From contig NZ_PQMG01000001.1 in the NCBI RefSeq assembly GCF_008930665.1, forward strand, positions 310,001 through 374,000: 64,000 nucleotides of DNA. The letters run 5' to 3'. This DNA comes from Corynebacterium sp. 74A (GTDB lineage Bacteria; Actinomycetota; Actinomycetes; Mycobacteriales; Mycobacteriaceae). Below are positions 1-7,899 of the stretch, piece by piece. The notes under the pieces were generated by a model that saw only the letters and a list, made by a program, of their open reading frames with translations, was not told the origin of the DNA and did not search any database. Positions within the stretch are counted from its first letter, which is position 1. Each line of letters opens with the position of its first letter. A program made the position numbers and the translations under genes.

Positions 1-3000
1 GGCTATCTCAAACGCCTGCTCCCGAAGCGCCCCGATTTGAAGGTGATCATCACCTCCGCCACGATCGACCCCGAGCGTTTCGCCACGCACTTTGGCAGCG
101 AATCCACCCCGGCACCCATCATTGAGGTCTCGGGGCGCACCTACCCGGTGGAGATTCGCTACCGCCCCTTGGAGATCACCCAAGGGGAGAAAACCATTGA
201 TATTGATCCCCTCGATGGGTTGCTCGAGGCGATTGAGGAATTAATGCAGGAGGGGCCGGGCGATATCCTGTGCTTCTTCCCCTCCGAGCGCGATATTCGC
301 GACGCCATGGAGGCCATCGAGGCCAAGCGCTATCGCGGCGTAGAGGTCACTCCCCTCTTCGGCCGGCTATCGAATGCCGAGCAGCATCGCGTCTTCTCCC
401 CGCATGCGGGACGACGCATCGTCCTTGCCACCAACATCGCCGAGACCTCCCTGACCGTGCCCGGTATTCACTATGTGATCGATACCGGCACGGCTCGTAT
501 TTCTCGCTATTCCACCCGCACCAAGGTGCAGCGGCTTCCCATCGAGGAGATCTCCCAGGCGAGCGCCCGCCAACGTTCTGGCCGCTGTGGCCGTGTGGCT
601 GAAGGTATTGCGATTCGCCTCTACTCGGAGCAGAATTTCCTCTCCCGCCCCGAGTTCACTGACCCGGAGATATTGCGCACCAACCTCGCCAGCGTCATCT
701 TGCAGATGGCGTCGTTAAGGCTGGGCGCGATCACGGAGTTTCCCTTCGTGCAAGCACCGGAGTACAAGGCGATTCGCGATGGTTTGATGCTGCTGCACGA
801 GCTCGGGGCGCTGGAGCAGGGGGAAAAGGACGGCAACCCGATCCTCACCCCGATCGGTCGGCAGCTGGCGCGTATCCCGTTGGATCCCCGTTTGGCGCGC
901 ATGCTCATTGCGGGCAATGAGCGCGGAGTCGCCCGCGATGTCATGGTGCTCACGGCCGCGCTGACTATTCAGGATGTGCGGGAACGCCCCCTCGAAAAGC
1001 AGGCCCAAGCCGATCAGGCCCACGCCCGCTTCAAGAACACCAGCAGCGATTTTCTCAGCCTGCTCAACCTGTGGGACTACATCCAGGCCTCGCGGGCGGA
1101 ACTCTCGGGCAATAAGTTCCGCAAGAAAATGCAGAGCGAGTATCTGCACTATATGCGTATCCGCGAGTGGTGGGATCTGGTGCGACAGCTGGAGCAGGTG
1201 GCCCGCCAGCTGGGCTGGAAGCGCCACGACGCCCCCACCGAGCCCGAGGCCACGCCCGAGGAGGTGATCGCCCGGAATCAGGACACAGAGCATCGCGATG
1301 TCACGGGTATTCACATGAGCATGCTCGCCGGTTTGCTCTCTCATATCGGTGTGCGCGAGGAAAAAACCAAGGAGTATCTGGGCACCCGCACCACCCGCTT
1401 TAGGATTTTCCCCGGCTCACATGTAGCGAAAAAGCAGCCGGCCTATGTGATGGCCGCCGAGCTGGTGGAGACCTCCCGCCTCTGGGGGCGCACCGTGTCC
1501 GAGATTGATCCGCGCTGGGTGGAAAAGCTAGCCAAAGATCTCCTGCGCCATCAGTATTCCGAGCCGCATTGGTCCTCGAAGCGGGCCGCCGCGATGGTCT
1601 ATCAGCGCTCCACGCTGTGGGGCGTGCCCGTGGTGGTTGATCGGCTGACGGCCTATCACACGGTTGATCGGGCCGCGGCGCGGGATATGTTTATCCGCCA
1701 CGCCCTGATCGAGGGCGATTGGAACACCCACCACGAGTTCTTCCACTCGAATGCCGCCAAGCTCGACGAGGCCTCCCACCTCGAGGCCAAGGCCCGCCGC
1801 CGTGACATCGTGGTGGACGAGGACACTCTCTTTCGCTTCTATGATGAGCGACTGCCCGAGGATGTGACCACGGGCCCGAGCTTTGATGGCTGGTGGAAGC
1901 GCAAGCGGCGGGCCGCCGCCGACTATTTGGACTTCGATCCGGCGAAGCTGGTGAACCCTGACGCCGAGGATGTGGCCGAGGAGGCCTTCCCCGATAAATG
2001 GCAGCAGGGCTCGCTGGTGTTCGACCTCAGCTACGAGTTCGAGCCGGGCTCCGAGTTCGACGGCGTGACCGTGCGTATCCCCATCCCCGTGCTCGCCGGC
2101 GTGGAGGCTGCCGAATTCGCCTGGCTGGTACCTGGCCTGCGCTCCGAGCTCATTACCGAGCTGTTGCGCAGCTTGCCGAAGCATCTACGCCGCAGTGTTG
2201 TCCCAGCACCCACCTTCGCCGAACGGGTGCTGCCGAGCTTGGTGCCCTATACCTCTACCGTGACCCAGCAGCTGGCCGAGGGGCTGAACAAGCTCGGGGC
2301 CACTGGGATTAATCCCGGCGATTTCTCCTTCGAGAAGCTAGACCCGCACCTGCGGATGACCTTCGCCGCCATTGATAAGCGGGGAAAAGTGGTGGATCAC
2401 GATAAGGATCTGGAAGCGTTGAAGAAGCGTCAGGCCGGCCGGATTCAGTCCTCGGTGCGCAAGCGCGCCCACTCCCGCGCTGCCGCTCCCGTGCACAGCT
2501 GGGATAAGAATTCGATTGGTGAGATCGCGGAAACCCACGACACCCAGGTGGATGGGCAGAGCTTTACCACCTACCCGGCGCTGGTCATCAAAGATGGCGG
2601 CTTGGTGGTGGAGGCTATGCCCACCAAGGAGGCCGCCGATGCGGCGATGCTCACGGCGCAATTGACTCTGCTGATGCGCTCCATATCCGTGAATCAGCGC
2701 CAGATGCTCAATGGTTTGCCGCTCAAGCAGCGCGTGGCCGTGGAGAACTACCCGCACGGCAAGGCTGCGGGCTTGATTGAGGATGCGCGGGTAACCGCGA
2801 TTCGCGACCTCATGCTCGCCCACGGCGGGCCGGTACGCACCCCAGAAGAGTTCGAGACCCTCAGCACCGCTGTGAGCCCCGAGGTGCCCGGCCGAGTGCG
2901 TTCCATCATCGTGGCACTCGCCCCGGGCCTAGTGGACTATTCCTATCTGGCGAGCGAGCTCGAGCAGTGGACAGGCGACGCCATTGCGGACATGAAACAG

Positions 3001-3339
3001 CAGCTGGAGTTTCTGCTGCCGCAGGGAGCAGTAGCCAAACACGGTATCGAACATCTCCGCCATCTCCCCCGCTATCTGGCCGCGATGCGGATCCGGCTCG
3101 ACGATATGGAGCGCGACCCTGACCGTGATTTCGACTTGCTCGATGAGATCGAGGCTGTGGAGGACGCCTTAGAGAAACGGCTCAGTTCTCTACCGGATAA
3201 TCGCGCCCGCACCCGCGAGGTGAAAGATATTCGATGGATGATTCAAGAGTTTCGGGTCTCGCTTTTTGCCCAGCGCCTCGGCACCTCTGGCCCAGTCTCG
3301 GCAAAGCGCATCGAGAAAGCGATCGCCCGCCTGCGCTAA
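1..3339 (+). CDS. hrpA: ATP-dependent RNA helicase HrpA, 5'-truncated by window edge
   Basis: DEAH-box RNA helicase of the HrpA family; in E. coli HrpA acts on mRNA and stalled ribosomes. The frame is open from base 1, so the N-terminus with the Walker A and DEAH motifs lies left of the window. Visible are motif III (TSAT at about 52-63), the motif V-like ATNIAETSLT (427-456) and motif VI QRSGRCGR (571-594). A helicase-associated region, OB-like part and the long C-terminal region typical of bacterial HrpA (DUF3418) follow; the visible part alone is about 1,112 codons. It converges on nrdR, leaving a gap of only about 40 bp. Confidence 0.95.
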   Translation, partial: GYLKRLLPKRPDLKVIITSATIDPERFATHFGSESTPAPIIEVSGRTYPVEIRYRPLEITQGEKTIDIDPLDGLLEAIEELMQEGPGDILCFFPSERDIRDAMEAIEAKRYRGVEVTPLFGRLSNAEQHRVFSPHAGRRIVLATNIAETSLTVPGIHYVIDTGTARISRYSTRTKVQRLPIEEISQASARQRSGRCGRVAEGIAIRLYSEQNFLSRPEFTDPEILRTNLASVILQMASLRLGAITEFPFVQAPEYKAIRDGLMLLHELGALEQGEKDGNPILTPIGRQLARIPLDPRLARMLIAGNERGVARDVMVLTAALTIQDVRERPLEKQAQADQAHARFKNTSSDFLSLLNLWDYIQASRAELSGNKFRKKMQSEYLHYMRIREWWDLVRQLEQVARQLGWKRHDAPTEPEATPEEVIARNQDTEHRDVTGIHMSMLAGLLSHIGVREEKTKEYLGTRTTRFRIFPGSHVAKKQPAYVMAAELVETSRLWGRTVSEIDPRWVEKLAKDLLRHQYSEPHWSSKRAAAMVYQRSTLWGVPVVVDRLTAYHTVDRAAARDMFIRHALIEGDWNTHHEFFHSNAAKLDEASHLEAKARRRDIVVDEDTLFRFYDERLPEDVTTGPSFDGWWKRKRRAAADYLDFDPAKLVNPDAEDVAEEAFPDKWQQGSLVFDLSYEFEPGSEFDGVTVRIPIPVLAGVEAAEFAWLVPGLRSELITELLRSLPKHLRRSVVPAPTFAERVLPSLVPYTSTVTQQLAEGLNKLGATGINPGDFSFEKLDPHLRMTFAAIDKRGKVVDHDKDLEALKKRQAGRIQSSVRKRAHSRAAAPVHSWDKNSIGEIAETHDTQVDGQSFTTYPALVIKDGGLVVEAMPTKEAADAAMLTAQLTLLMRSISVNQRQMLNGLPLKQRVAVENYPHGKAAGLIEDARVTAIRDLMLAHGGPVRTPEEFETLSTAVSPEVPGRVRSIIVALAPGLVDYSYLASELEQWTGDAIADMKQQLEFLLPQGAVAKHGIEHLRHLPRYLAAMRIRLDDMERDPDRDFDLLDEIEAVEDALEKRLSSLPDNRARTREVKDIRWMIQEFRVSLFAQRLGTSGPVSAKRIEKAIARLR

Positions 3340-3379
3340 TAGCGGGCCGAGCCGGCTGCGGACTGGTGGTGGCCGCGTC

Positions 3380-3844
3380 CTAGAAGGAGTCTGACTTCTT
3401 CGCGACGCGACGCATCTTGCGGATTTCTGCCTCGAAGTCATCGGCGCTACTAAAGGAGCGGTAGACGGAGGCAAAGCGCAGATAGGCGACCTCATCGAGC
3501 TCGCGCAAAGGCTCGAGAATCGCTAGGCCAATGTCATTGGCATTGACTTGTGAGCTGCCGTGGCTGCGCACCGTCTCCTCCACCTCTTGGGCCAGCCGCT
3601 TGAGTGCATCATCGGAGACATCGCGGCCTTGGCAGGCGCGTCGCACACCTGTGATCACCTTCTCGCGGCTAAAGGGCTCGGAGACGCCATTGCGCTTGAG
3701 CACCAACAGCATGGCCTTTTCGATGGTGGTAAAGCGACCACCGCACTCAGAGCATTCGCGGCGACGGCGAATGGCCGATCCGGCATCAATGACTCGCGAG
3801 TCGATCACGCGCGAGCTCTGATTCTGACAAAAGGGACAGTGCAT
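3380..3844 (-). CDS. nrdR: Transcriptional repressor NrdR
   Basis: NrdR represses ribonucleotide reductase genes in response to ATP/dATP. The 154-aa protein has the four zinc-ribbon cysteines (C3, C6, C31, C34) in CPFC and CSEC pairs, a basic RRRREC stretch for DNA contact, and an ATP-cone domain from about residue 49 ([17 protein letters not shown]). Length matches the family (about 150 aa). The ATG at 3844 directly precedes the zinc motif, so the start is secure. It lies between hrpA and divS/lexA, as in other corynebacteria. Confidence 0.95.
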   Translation of the reverse strand: MHCPFCQNQSSRVIDSRVIDAGSAIRRRRECSECGGRFTTIEKAMLLVLKRNGVSEPFSREKVITGVRRACQGRDVSDDALKRLAQEVEETVRSHGSSQVNANDIGLAILEPLRELDEVAYLRFASVYRSFSSADDFEAEIRKMRRVAKKSDSF

Positions 3845-4021
3845 GGTGGCGAATCCTCAATATCCAATCCGATCAGTTGCCGGCACACACCGCCGACACA
3901 GCGGTTCTGAGAACCTCACCTCACACCGCTATCTGACACGACAGTCTAGCGAAGCGCGACCCAGCGCCGAGACCAGCCACCGCGCTGGGTGGCCGCCGCG
4001 GCGTCGCCCCTACTTGCTGTG

Positions 4022-4480
4022 CTACCGCATGCTCGCGCTCTGGGTGATGAGGTTCGGCGGGGTGTGTGAAAGCTGGGTATCTTGAGCGCTCATTGCGGCA
4101 TGGAAGCCACCAGCCAAGAGCACGCCCACACAGGTGGACACGAGCGCCTGCTTCAGCACGCCACGCCACGGCGCGCCGTGCGCCTTCTTCGCTATACCCG
4201 CGGAGCGGCCATTCGAACGATCACACGTATCCCACGCGAGCCTGGAAACCGAAGCAGTATGCACCCCGTGGGCATCACCGCCCGCCCCACAGGATCGCCG
4301 TGGTGTTCTATCTGAATGAGAAAGCGTTCGAACACCGCATGCGGAGAGGGAGAGCTCTCGACGCTGCACACCACTCCAGGTTGCCGCCGGAGACACCACC
4401 ACCGGAGAAGGCTGGGGGCGCGAAGAAGCCACTCCACGAGTGCTTCGAGGTGCAGATACGGGATTGAGGGAGAGAGTCAT
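4022..4480 (-). CDS. divS: Small single-pass membrane protein, DivS-like SOS cell-division suppressor by position
   Basis: Unconserved-looking 152-aa protein: a long Ser/Arg/Pro-rich N-terminal part, then one hydrophobic segment near residues 112-130 (LVSTCVGVLLAGG core) and a short polar tail. It is divergent from lexA with half-sites of the LexA type in between, exactly where corynebacteria carry divS and mycobacteria carry Rv2719c, which block division after DNA damage. No LysM domain is visible. Start chosen at ATG 4480 because GAAAGGA lies 6 nt upstream; an upstream GTG at 4495 is possible. The name rests on position and topology, not on sequence recognition. Confidence 0.6.
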   Translation of the reverse strand: MTLSLNPVSAPRSTRGVASSRPQPSPVVVSPAATWSGVQRRELSLSACGVRTLSHSDRTPRRSCGAGGDAHGVHTASVSRLAWDTCDRSNGRSAGIAKKAHGAPWRGVLKQALVSTCVGVLLAGGFHAAMSAQDTQLSHTPPNLITQSASMR

Positions 4481-4791
4481 GAGAAGTCCTTTCACTGAGC
4501 GAGTACATCACTAGGGGCCACTGTAGGCAGAGCGCGGGACGTTCGACACAATCCTTCACTCACATGTTCGACTATAGCCAGTGTGTTCGATAGCTCGCAA
4601 GTGGAATCGAACACCGCACTGATGCTTGCTCTGCTGGGCGAACAGCCGTATGATTTGAAGAGAAAATGTTCGATTGGGCGTGTTCGAACACCACGCACCC
4701 TTTCGGGCCGCATCGCCCGGTGGGCCACCTCGGCTCCACTCGCACCCTGCACCTGCACGCTCATCGCCAGACAACTTTCGAAGGACACCTC
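4481..4791. promoter_or_regulatory. divS-lexA divergent promoter region with LexA (SOS) half-sites
   Basis: The 311-bp gap holds six GTTCGA/TCGAAC sites, at 4541, 4566, 4585, 4607, 4668 and 4682-4689 (the last is the palindrome GTTCGAAC). The best full match to the actinobacterial SOS box TCGAACANNTGTTCGA is 4556-4571 (TCACTCACATGTTCGA, 11 of 14 defined bases). Sites at 4658-4673 and 4640-4655 match about 10 of 14. They sit between two genes expected to be under LexA control, so autoregulation of lexA and SOS induction of the left gene are likely. Which boxes bind cannot be decided by eye. Confidence 0.7.
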
Positions 4792-5490
4792 ATGGCCCGC
4801 ACCCCCTCCGAACCTGACTACAGCGCCCTCTCCGAGCGCCAGCGGCGCATTCTCGAAGTAATTCGGGATGCCGTAGTTCTCCGCGGCTATCCGCCGAGCA
4901 TTCGCGAGATTGGTGATGCCGCCGGACTGCAGTCCACCTCCTCCGTGGCCTATCAGCTCAAAGAGCTGGAGAAGAAGGGCTTTTTGCGGCGCGACCCCAA
5001 TAAGCCGCGTGCCGTCGACGTGCGCCACCTGCCGGAGTCGGCGAAGCGCCCCGGCCCGAAACCGAAGCGCACCCAGAAGCCCTCCCCCGCCGATGAGGTT
5101 CCGGAAAGCACGTCCAGCACCACCTATATTCCGGTCGTGGGTTCCATCGCCGCAGGTTCGCCGATCCTCGCCGAGCAAAACGTTGAAAGCTATTACCCAC
5201 TACCGCAGGACATTGTGGGCGATGGTGAGCTCTTTATGCTCCAGGTCGTTGGTGAGTCCATGAAAGATGCCGGCATCCTCAATGGCGACTGGGTGGTTGT
5301 CCGCTCCCAGCCCGTCGCCGAAATCGGCGAGTTTGTGGCGGCCATGATCGATGGCGAAGCAACGGTGAAAGAGTTCCACAAGGATCGCAGTGGCGTCTGG
5401 CTGGTTCCGCACAATATGGAGTTCGACTGGATCAAGGGCGATGAGGCAGAGATCCTCGGCAAAGTCGTATCCGTTATGCGCAAGCTCTAA
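4792..5490 (+). CDS. lexA: SOS repressor LexA
   Basis: Repressor of DNA-damage genes that cleaves itself when RecA filaments form. The 232-aa protein has the N-terminal winged helix ([12 protein letters not shown], then [14 protein letters not shown]), a Pro/Lys-rich linker, the Ala121-Gly122 cleavage site in SIAAGSP, catalytic Ser156 (GESMKDAG) and catalytic Lys193 (ATVKEF). Start at ATG 4792 gives MARTPSEP; the frame is open further upstream but that part overlaps the LexA half-sites and looks non-coding. A strong hairpin follows at 5591. Confidence 0.97.
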   Translation: MARTPSEPDYSALSERQRRILEVIRDAVVLRGYPPSIREIGDAAGLQSTSSVAYQLKELEKKGFLRRDPNKPRAVDVRHLPESAKRPGPKPKRTQKPSPADEVPESTSSTTYIPVVGSIAAGSPILAEQNVESYYPLPQDIVGDGELFMLQVVGESMKDAGILNGDWVVVRSQPVAEIGEFVAAMIDGEATVKEFHKDRSGVWLVPHNMEFDWIKGDEAEILGKVVSVMRKL

Positions 5491-6047
5491 GTAGCCCGAT
5501 TCCCACAGAACGGGCAGTGTGTGGCCACCTGAGCGCCGAGAAACGGGGCACAATCCACGCCTAGCTAGCGCCTGAGGCCACATACTTCTCACCCCACGAA
5601 CAGGGAATTACCCTCATTCGTGGGGTTTTTACTGTGCACGCGGCCCGCTGTTGCCAATATAACAGCATCGGACATCACATTCCGTGCGCTCACGCCGAGC
5701 ACCAGAGTCACCGCAGCTCATCACAGCAGCACACACGCCTGCGCGCCTAGCGATGGAGCATCCTACGGGAGCGGAGGCCGGACACAATGCGGAGAAATGC
5801 CACACCCATGTGTGGAATTTGGCCCGATTCTTTCTAGTTTTTCGCCCGATCGTGCGAAAATGGATCTACATAATTCGATAACAAACCCACATAGTGCACG
5901 CCGCGAACTTTTATTTTCACACACGCAGCCTCGCCGTTGGTGCCCCGCACAGTGGGTGATTATCTGTATATGGTCTGCCCCAGCTGTTGGCGCGAGCGCG
6001 GCTGTATGCGGACGCGTTTGTTCTAACTTGAGGAGAAGTGGACACCG
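5491..6047. other. 557-bp intergenic region between lexA and sugR
   Basis: No convincing gene. It contains the lexA terminator hairpin (5591-5630), an inverted repeat GCTGTT-N8-AACAGC (5647-5666), a palindrome CCACAC-N4-GTGTGG (5800-5815), and the 13-mer ACAAACCCACATA (5881-5893) that recurs before fruR at 9855-9867. The last 30 bp carry a good ribosome site (GAGGAGAAG) for sugR. The repeats suggest operators for the DeoR-type PTS regulators, but this is inference. Confidence 0.6.
5591..5630 (+). terminator. Intrinsic terminator after lexA
   Basis: Perfect 10-bp stem ACCCCACGAA / TTCGTGGGGT (5591-5600 with 5617-5626), with a further small inverted repeat in the loop, followed directly by a T run (TTTT). 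It lies 100 bp past the lexA stop codon. Confidence 0.85.
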
Positions 6048-6827
6048 ATGTACGCCGAAGAACGCCGGAGACAAATTGCCTCCCTGACATCGATCGAAGG
6101 CCGCGTGAATGTCACGGAATTGGCCACCAAGTTTGGTGTCACCGCGGAGACCATTCGCCGCGATCTCGCCGTCCTTGACTCCGAGGGCACCGTGCACCGC
6201 GTGCATGGTGGTGCGGTGGCGAGCCAAAGCTTCCAGACGGCCGAGTTCAGTGTGGATGCCCGCTCCCGCTCCGCCTCTGGGGCAAAATCCGCCATCGCCC
6301 GCGCTGCTATGGAATTTCTCCCCGAGCGCTCGGGCGGGATGTTTCTCGACGCCGGCACCTCTATTTCCGCCCTCTGTGAACTTATTTCCGAGCACCCCAA
6401 TGCCCGTGCGTGGTCGATTGTAACGAACTGCCTCGCTCACGCGATGCACCTCGCCAGTAACGGTTTGGACGAGGTGCAGCTCCTCGGCGGCTCCGTTCGT
6501 GCCATCACCCAAGCTGTGGTCGGCGATACCGCACTGCGGACTCTCGCGCTGATGCGTGCTGACGTAGCCTTCATCGGCACCAATGCCTTAACACTCGATC
6601 ACGGCCTCTCCACTGCGGACTCCCAAGAGGCCGCGGTGAAACGCGCTATGATCACCAACGCCCGCAAGGTTGTTGTGCTGTGCGACTCCACCAAACTGGG
6701 CAGCGACTACTTGGTGAGCTTCGCCTCGATCACCGATATTGATGTGCTCATTACCGATGCGGGCGCACCGCAGACCTTCGTGGATAATCTGCGCGAACGC
6801 GGCGTTCATGTGGTGTGCGCCCAATGA
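6048..6827 (+). CDS. sugR: DeoR-family sugar-PTS repressor, SugR-like
   Basis: 259-aa DeoR-type regulator. The helix-turn-helix is at about residues 20-45 (VNVTELATKFGVTAETIRRDL), followed by the family's sugar-phosphate-sensing domain with DAGTS, GTNAL and CDSTKLG motifs. In C. glutamicum the gene in this position is SugR, which represses ptsG, ptsI, ptsH, ptsF and glycolytic genes and is relieved by sugar phosphates. Ribosome site GAGGAGAAG is about 10 nt before ATG 6048. Its TGA overlaps the ATG of the next gene by 4 bp, implying translational coupling. It is a paralogue of fruR at 10082. Confidence 0.88.
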   Translation: MYAEERRRQIASLTSIEGRVNVTELATKFGVTAETIRRDLAVLDSEGTVHRVHGGAVASQSFQTAEFSVDARSRSASGAKSAIARAAMEFLPERSGGMFLDAGTSISALCELISEHPNARAWSIVTNCLAHAMHLASNGLDEVQLLGGSVRAITQAVVGDTALRTLALMRADVAFIGTNALTLDHGLSTADSQEAAVKRAMITNARKVVVLCDSTKLGSDYLVSFASITDIDVLITDAGAPQTFVDNLRERGVHVVCAQ

Positions 6828-7795
6828 TTCTTTGCGTCACCCCCACCCCCGTGCTTCAGCGCGCGGCGCGGATCTCCTCCCCCATTGCTCCCGGCGAGGT
6901 CAACCACTTCAACGATGTAGGCATTACCGCCGGCGGTACCGGCACCAATGTGGCCTATGCCCTCTATCTAGCGGGCCAGTCCGCCCAGGCTCTCTTCCCT
7001 GCCCCACAGATCAGCCACTACATGCGCCTGATCACTGAGATGGGCTTGGCCCATGACTTTATTGAGGTGCCCGGCCCGATTCCCATGCACTCTGCCGTGA
7101 TCGAGTCGGATCTGACCACCACCGAGTTCAGGGATCCGCCGATGCCGCTCGATAGCCACCAGCTGGCGATGCTGCGGGATAAGACGGTCGCCGCGGCCGA
7201 GCATCGCGGATCGGTGCTGCTTACCGGCCCGCTGCCCATTGTGGCCACCCACGGTTGGTATTCGGATGTGCTGCGCAGCCTGTGCCTCTACCACCCCACC
7301 AAGAAGGTCTCAATCGCCTCGACGGGGCCGGCGCTGCAGGCCGTGTTGCGCCAAGTGGGCACGATTGCCCCGCATTCCGTGATGTGCCACCTCGAAGACA
7401 TCGCCACATGGGCCCGCGGCGACATCGATGAGCTGCGCTCCCGCCTCCGTGACGAACCGGAGTCCAGCGCCCAAGAGCTGGCCCGCACCTGTCAGCCCTT
7501 GCTCGATGCCGGCATCCATACCCTTCTCATTGGTATTGATCGCCGTCACAGCCTGCTGCTGACGGAATCCATGAGCGCGCTCGGGCGCTACACCGGCACG
7601 CCGGGCTATATGTCTATCCCCTGGCGCGATAGCCTAGTCGCTGGTTTCCAGCTCGGGGTGTGCGAGGATGCGCCCTTAGACGAGCAGCTGCGGCTCGCCG
7701 TCGCCTTCGGCGCAGCCGAGGGCGATAGTCTGCATTCGTTCATGCCCACCAAGGATGGCGCCCGCTGTGACCAGGTGGAGATACTCCCTCTTTAG
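6824..7795 (+). CDS. PfkB-family 1-phosphofructokinase-like protein with altered active-site loops
   Basis: 323-aa ribokinase/PfkB-fold protein that aligns end to end with FruK at 10858. It differs at both signature sites. FruK has GGKGINVA at residues 37-44; here it is GGTGTNVA. The C-terminal anion-hole loop GAGD of FruK is replaced by PWRD (266-269), which keeps only the aspartate, in both proteins exactly 54 residues from the end. It may be a weak or inactive kinase, or a sugar-phosphate sensor working with SugR. Start is the ATG overlapping the sugR stop. Corynebacteria carry a comparable pfkB paralogue beside sugR. Confidence 0.85.
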   Translation: MILCVTPTPVLQRAARISSPIAPGEVNHFNDVGITAGGTGTNVAYALYLAGQSAQALFPAPQISHYMRLITEMGLAHDFIEVPGPIPMHSAVIESDLTTTEFRDPPMPLDSHQLAMLRDKTVAAAEHRGSVLLTGPLPIVATHGWYSDVLRSLCLYHPTKKVSIASTGPALQAVLRQVGTIAPHSVMCHLEDIATWARGDIDELRSRLRDEPESSAQELARTCQPLLDAGIHTLLIGIDRRHSLLLTESMSALGRYTGTPGYMSIPWRDSLVAGFQLGVCEDAPLDEQLRLAVAFGAAEGDSLHSFMPTKDGARCDQVEILPL

Positions 7796-7832
7796 GGCTG
7801 CGTCGATACGCTCCGCGCCCCACAGACATCAA

Positions 7833-7881
7833 CACCGCGCCGGCGACTACGAGAGGTAATCAGGTAGTCGCCGGCGCGGTG
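7833..7881. terminator. Bidirectional terminator between pfkB-like gene and ptsI
   Basis: Perfect 18-bp inverted repeat (7833-7850 with 7864-7881; CACCGCGCCGGCGACTAC arm) with a 13-nt loop, between the convergent stop codons at 7795 and 7900. No T run is present on either side, so it may rely on stem strength or act mainly in mRNA 3'-end protection. Confidence 0.75.
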
Positions 7882-7899
7882 CGTAGAGACTGCGGCAGC

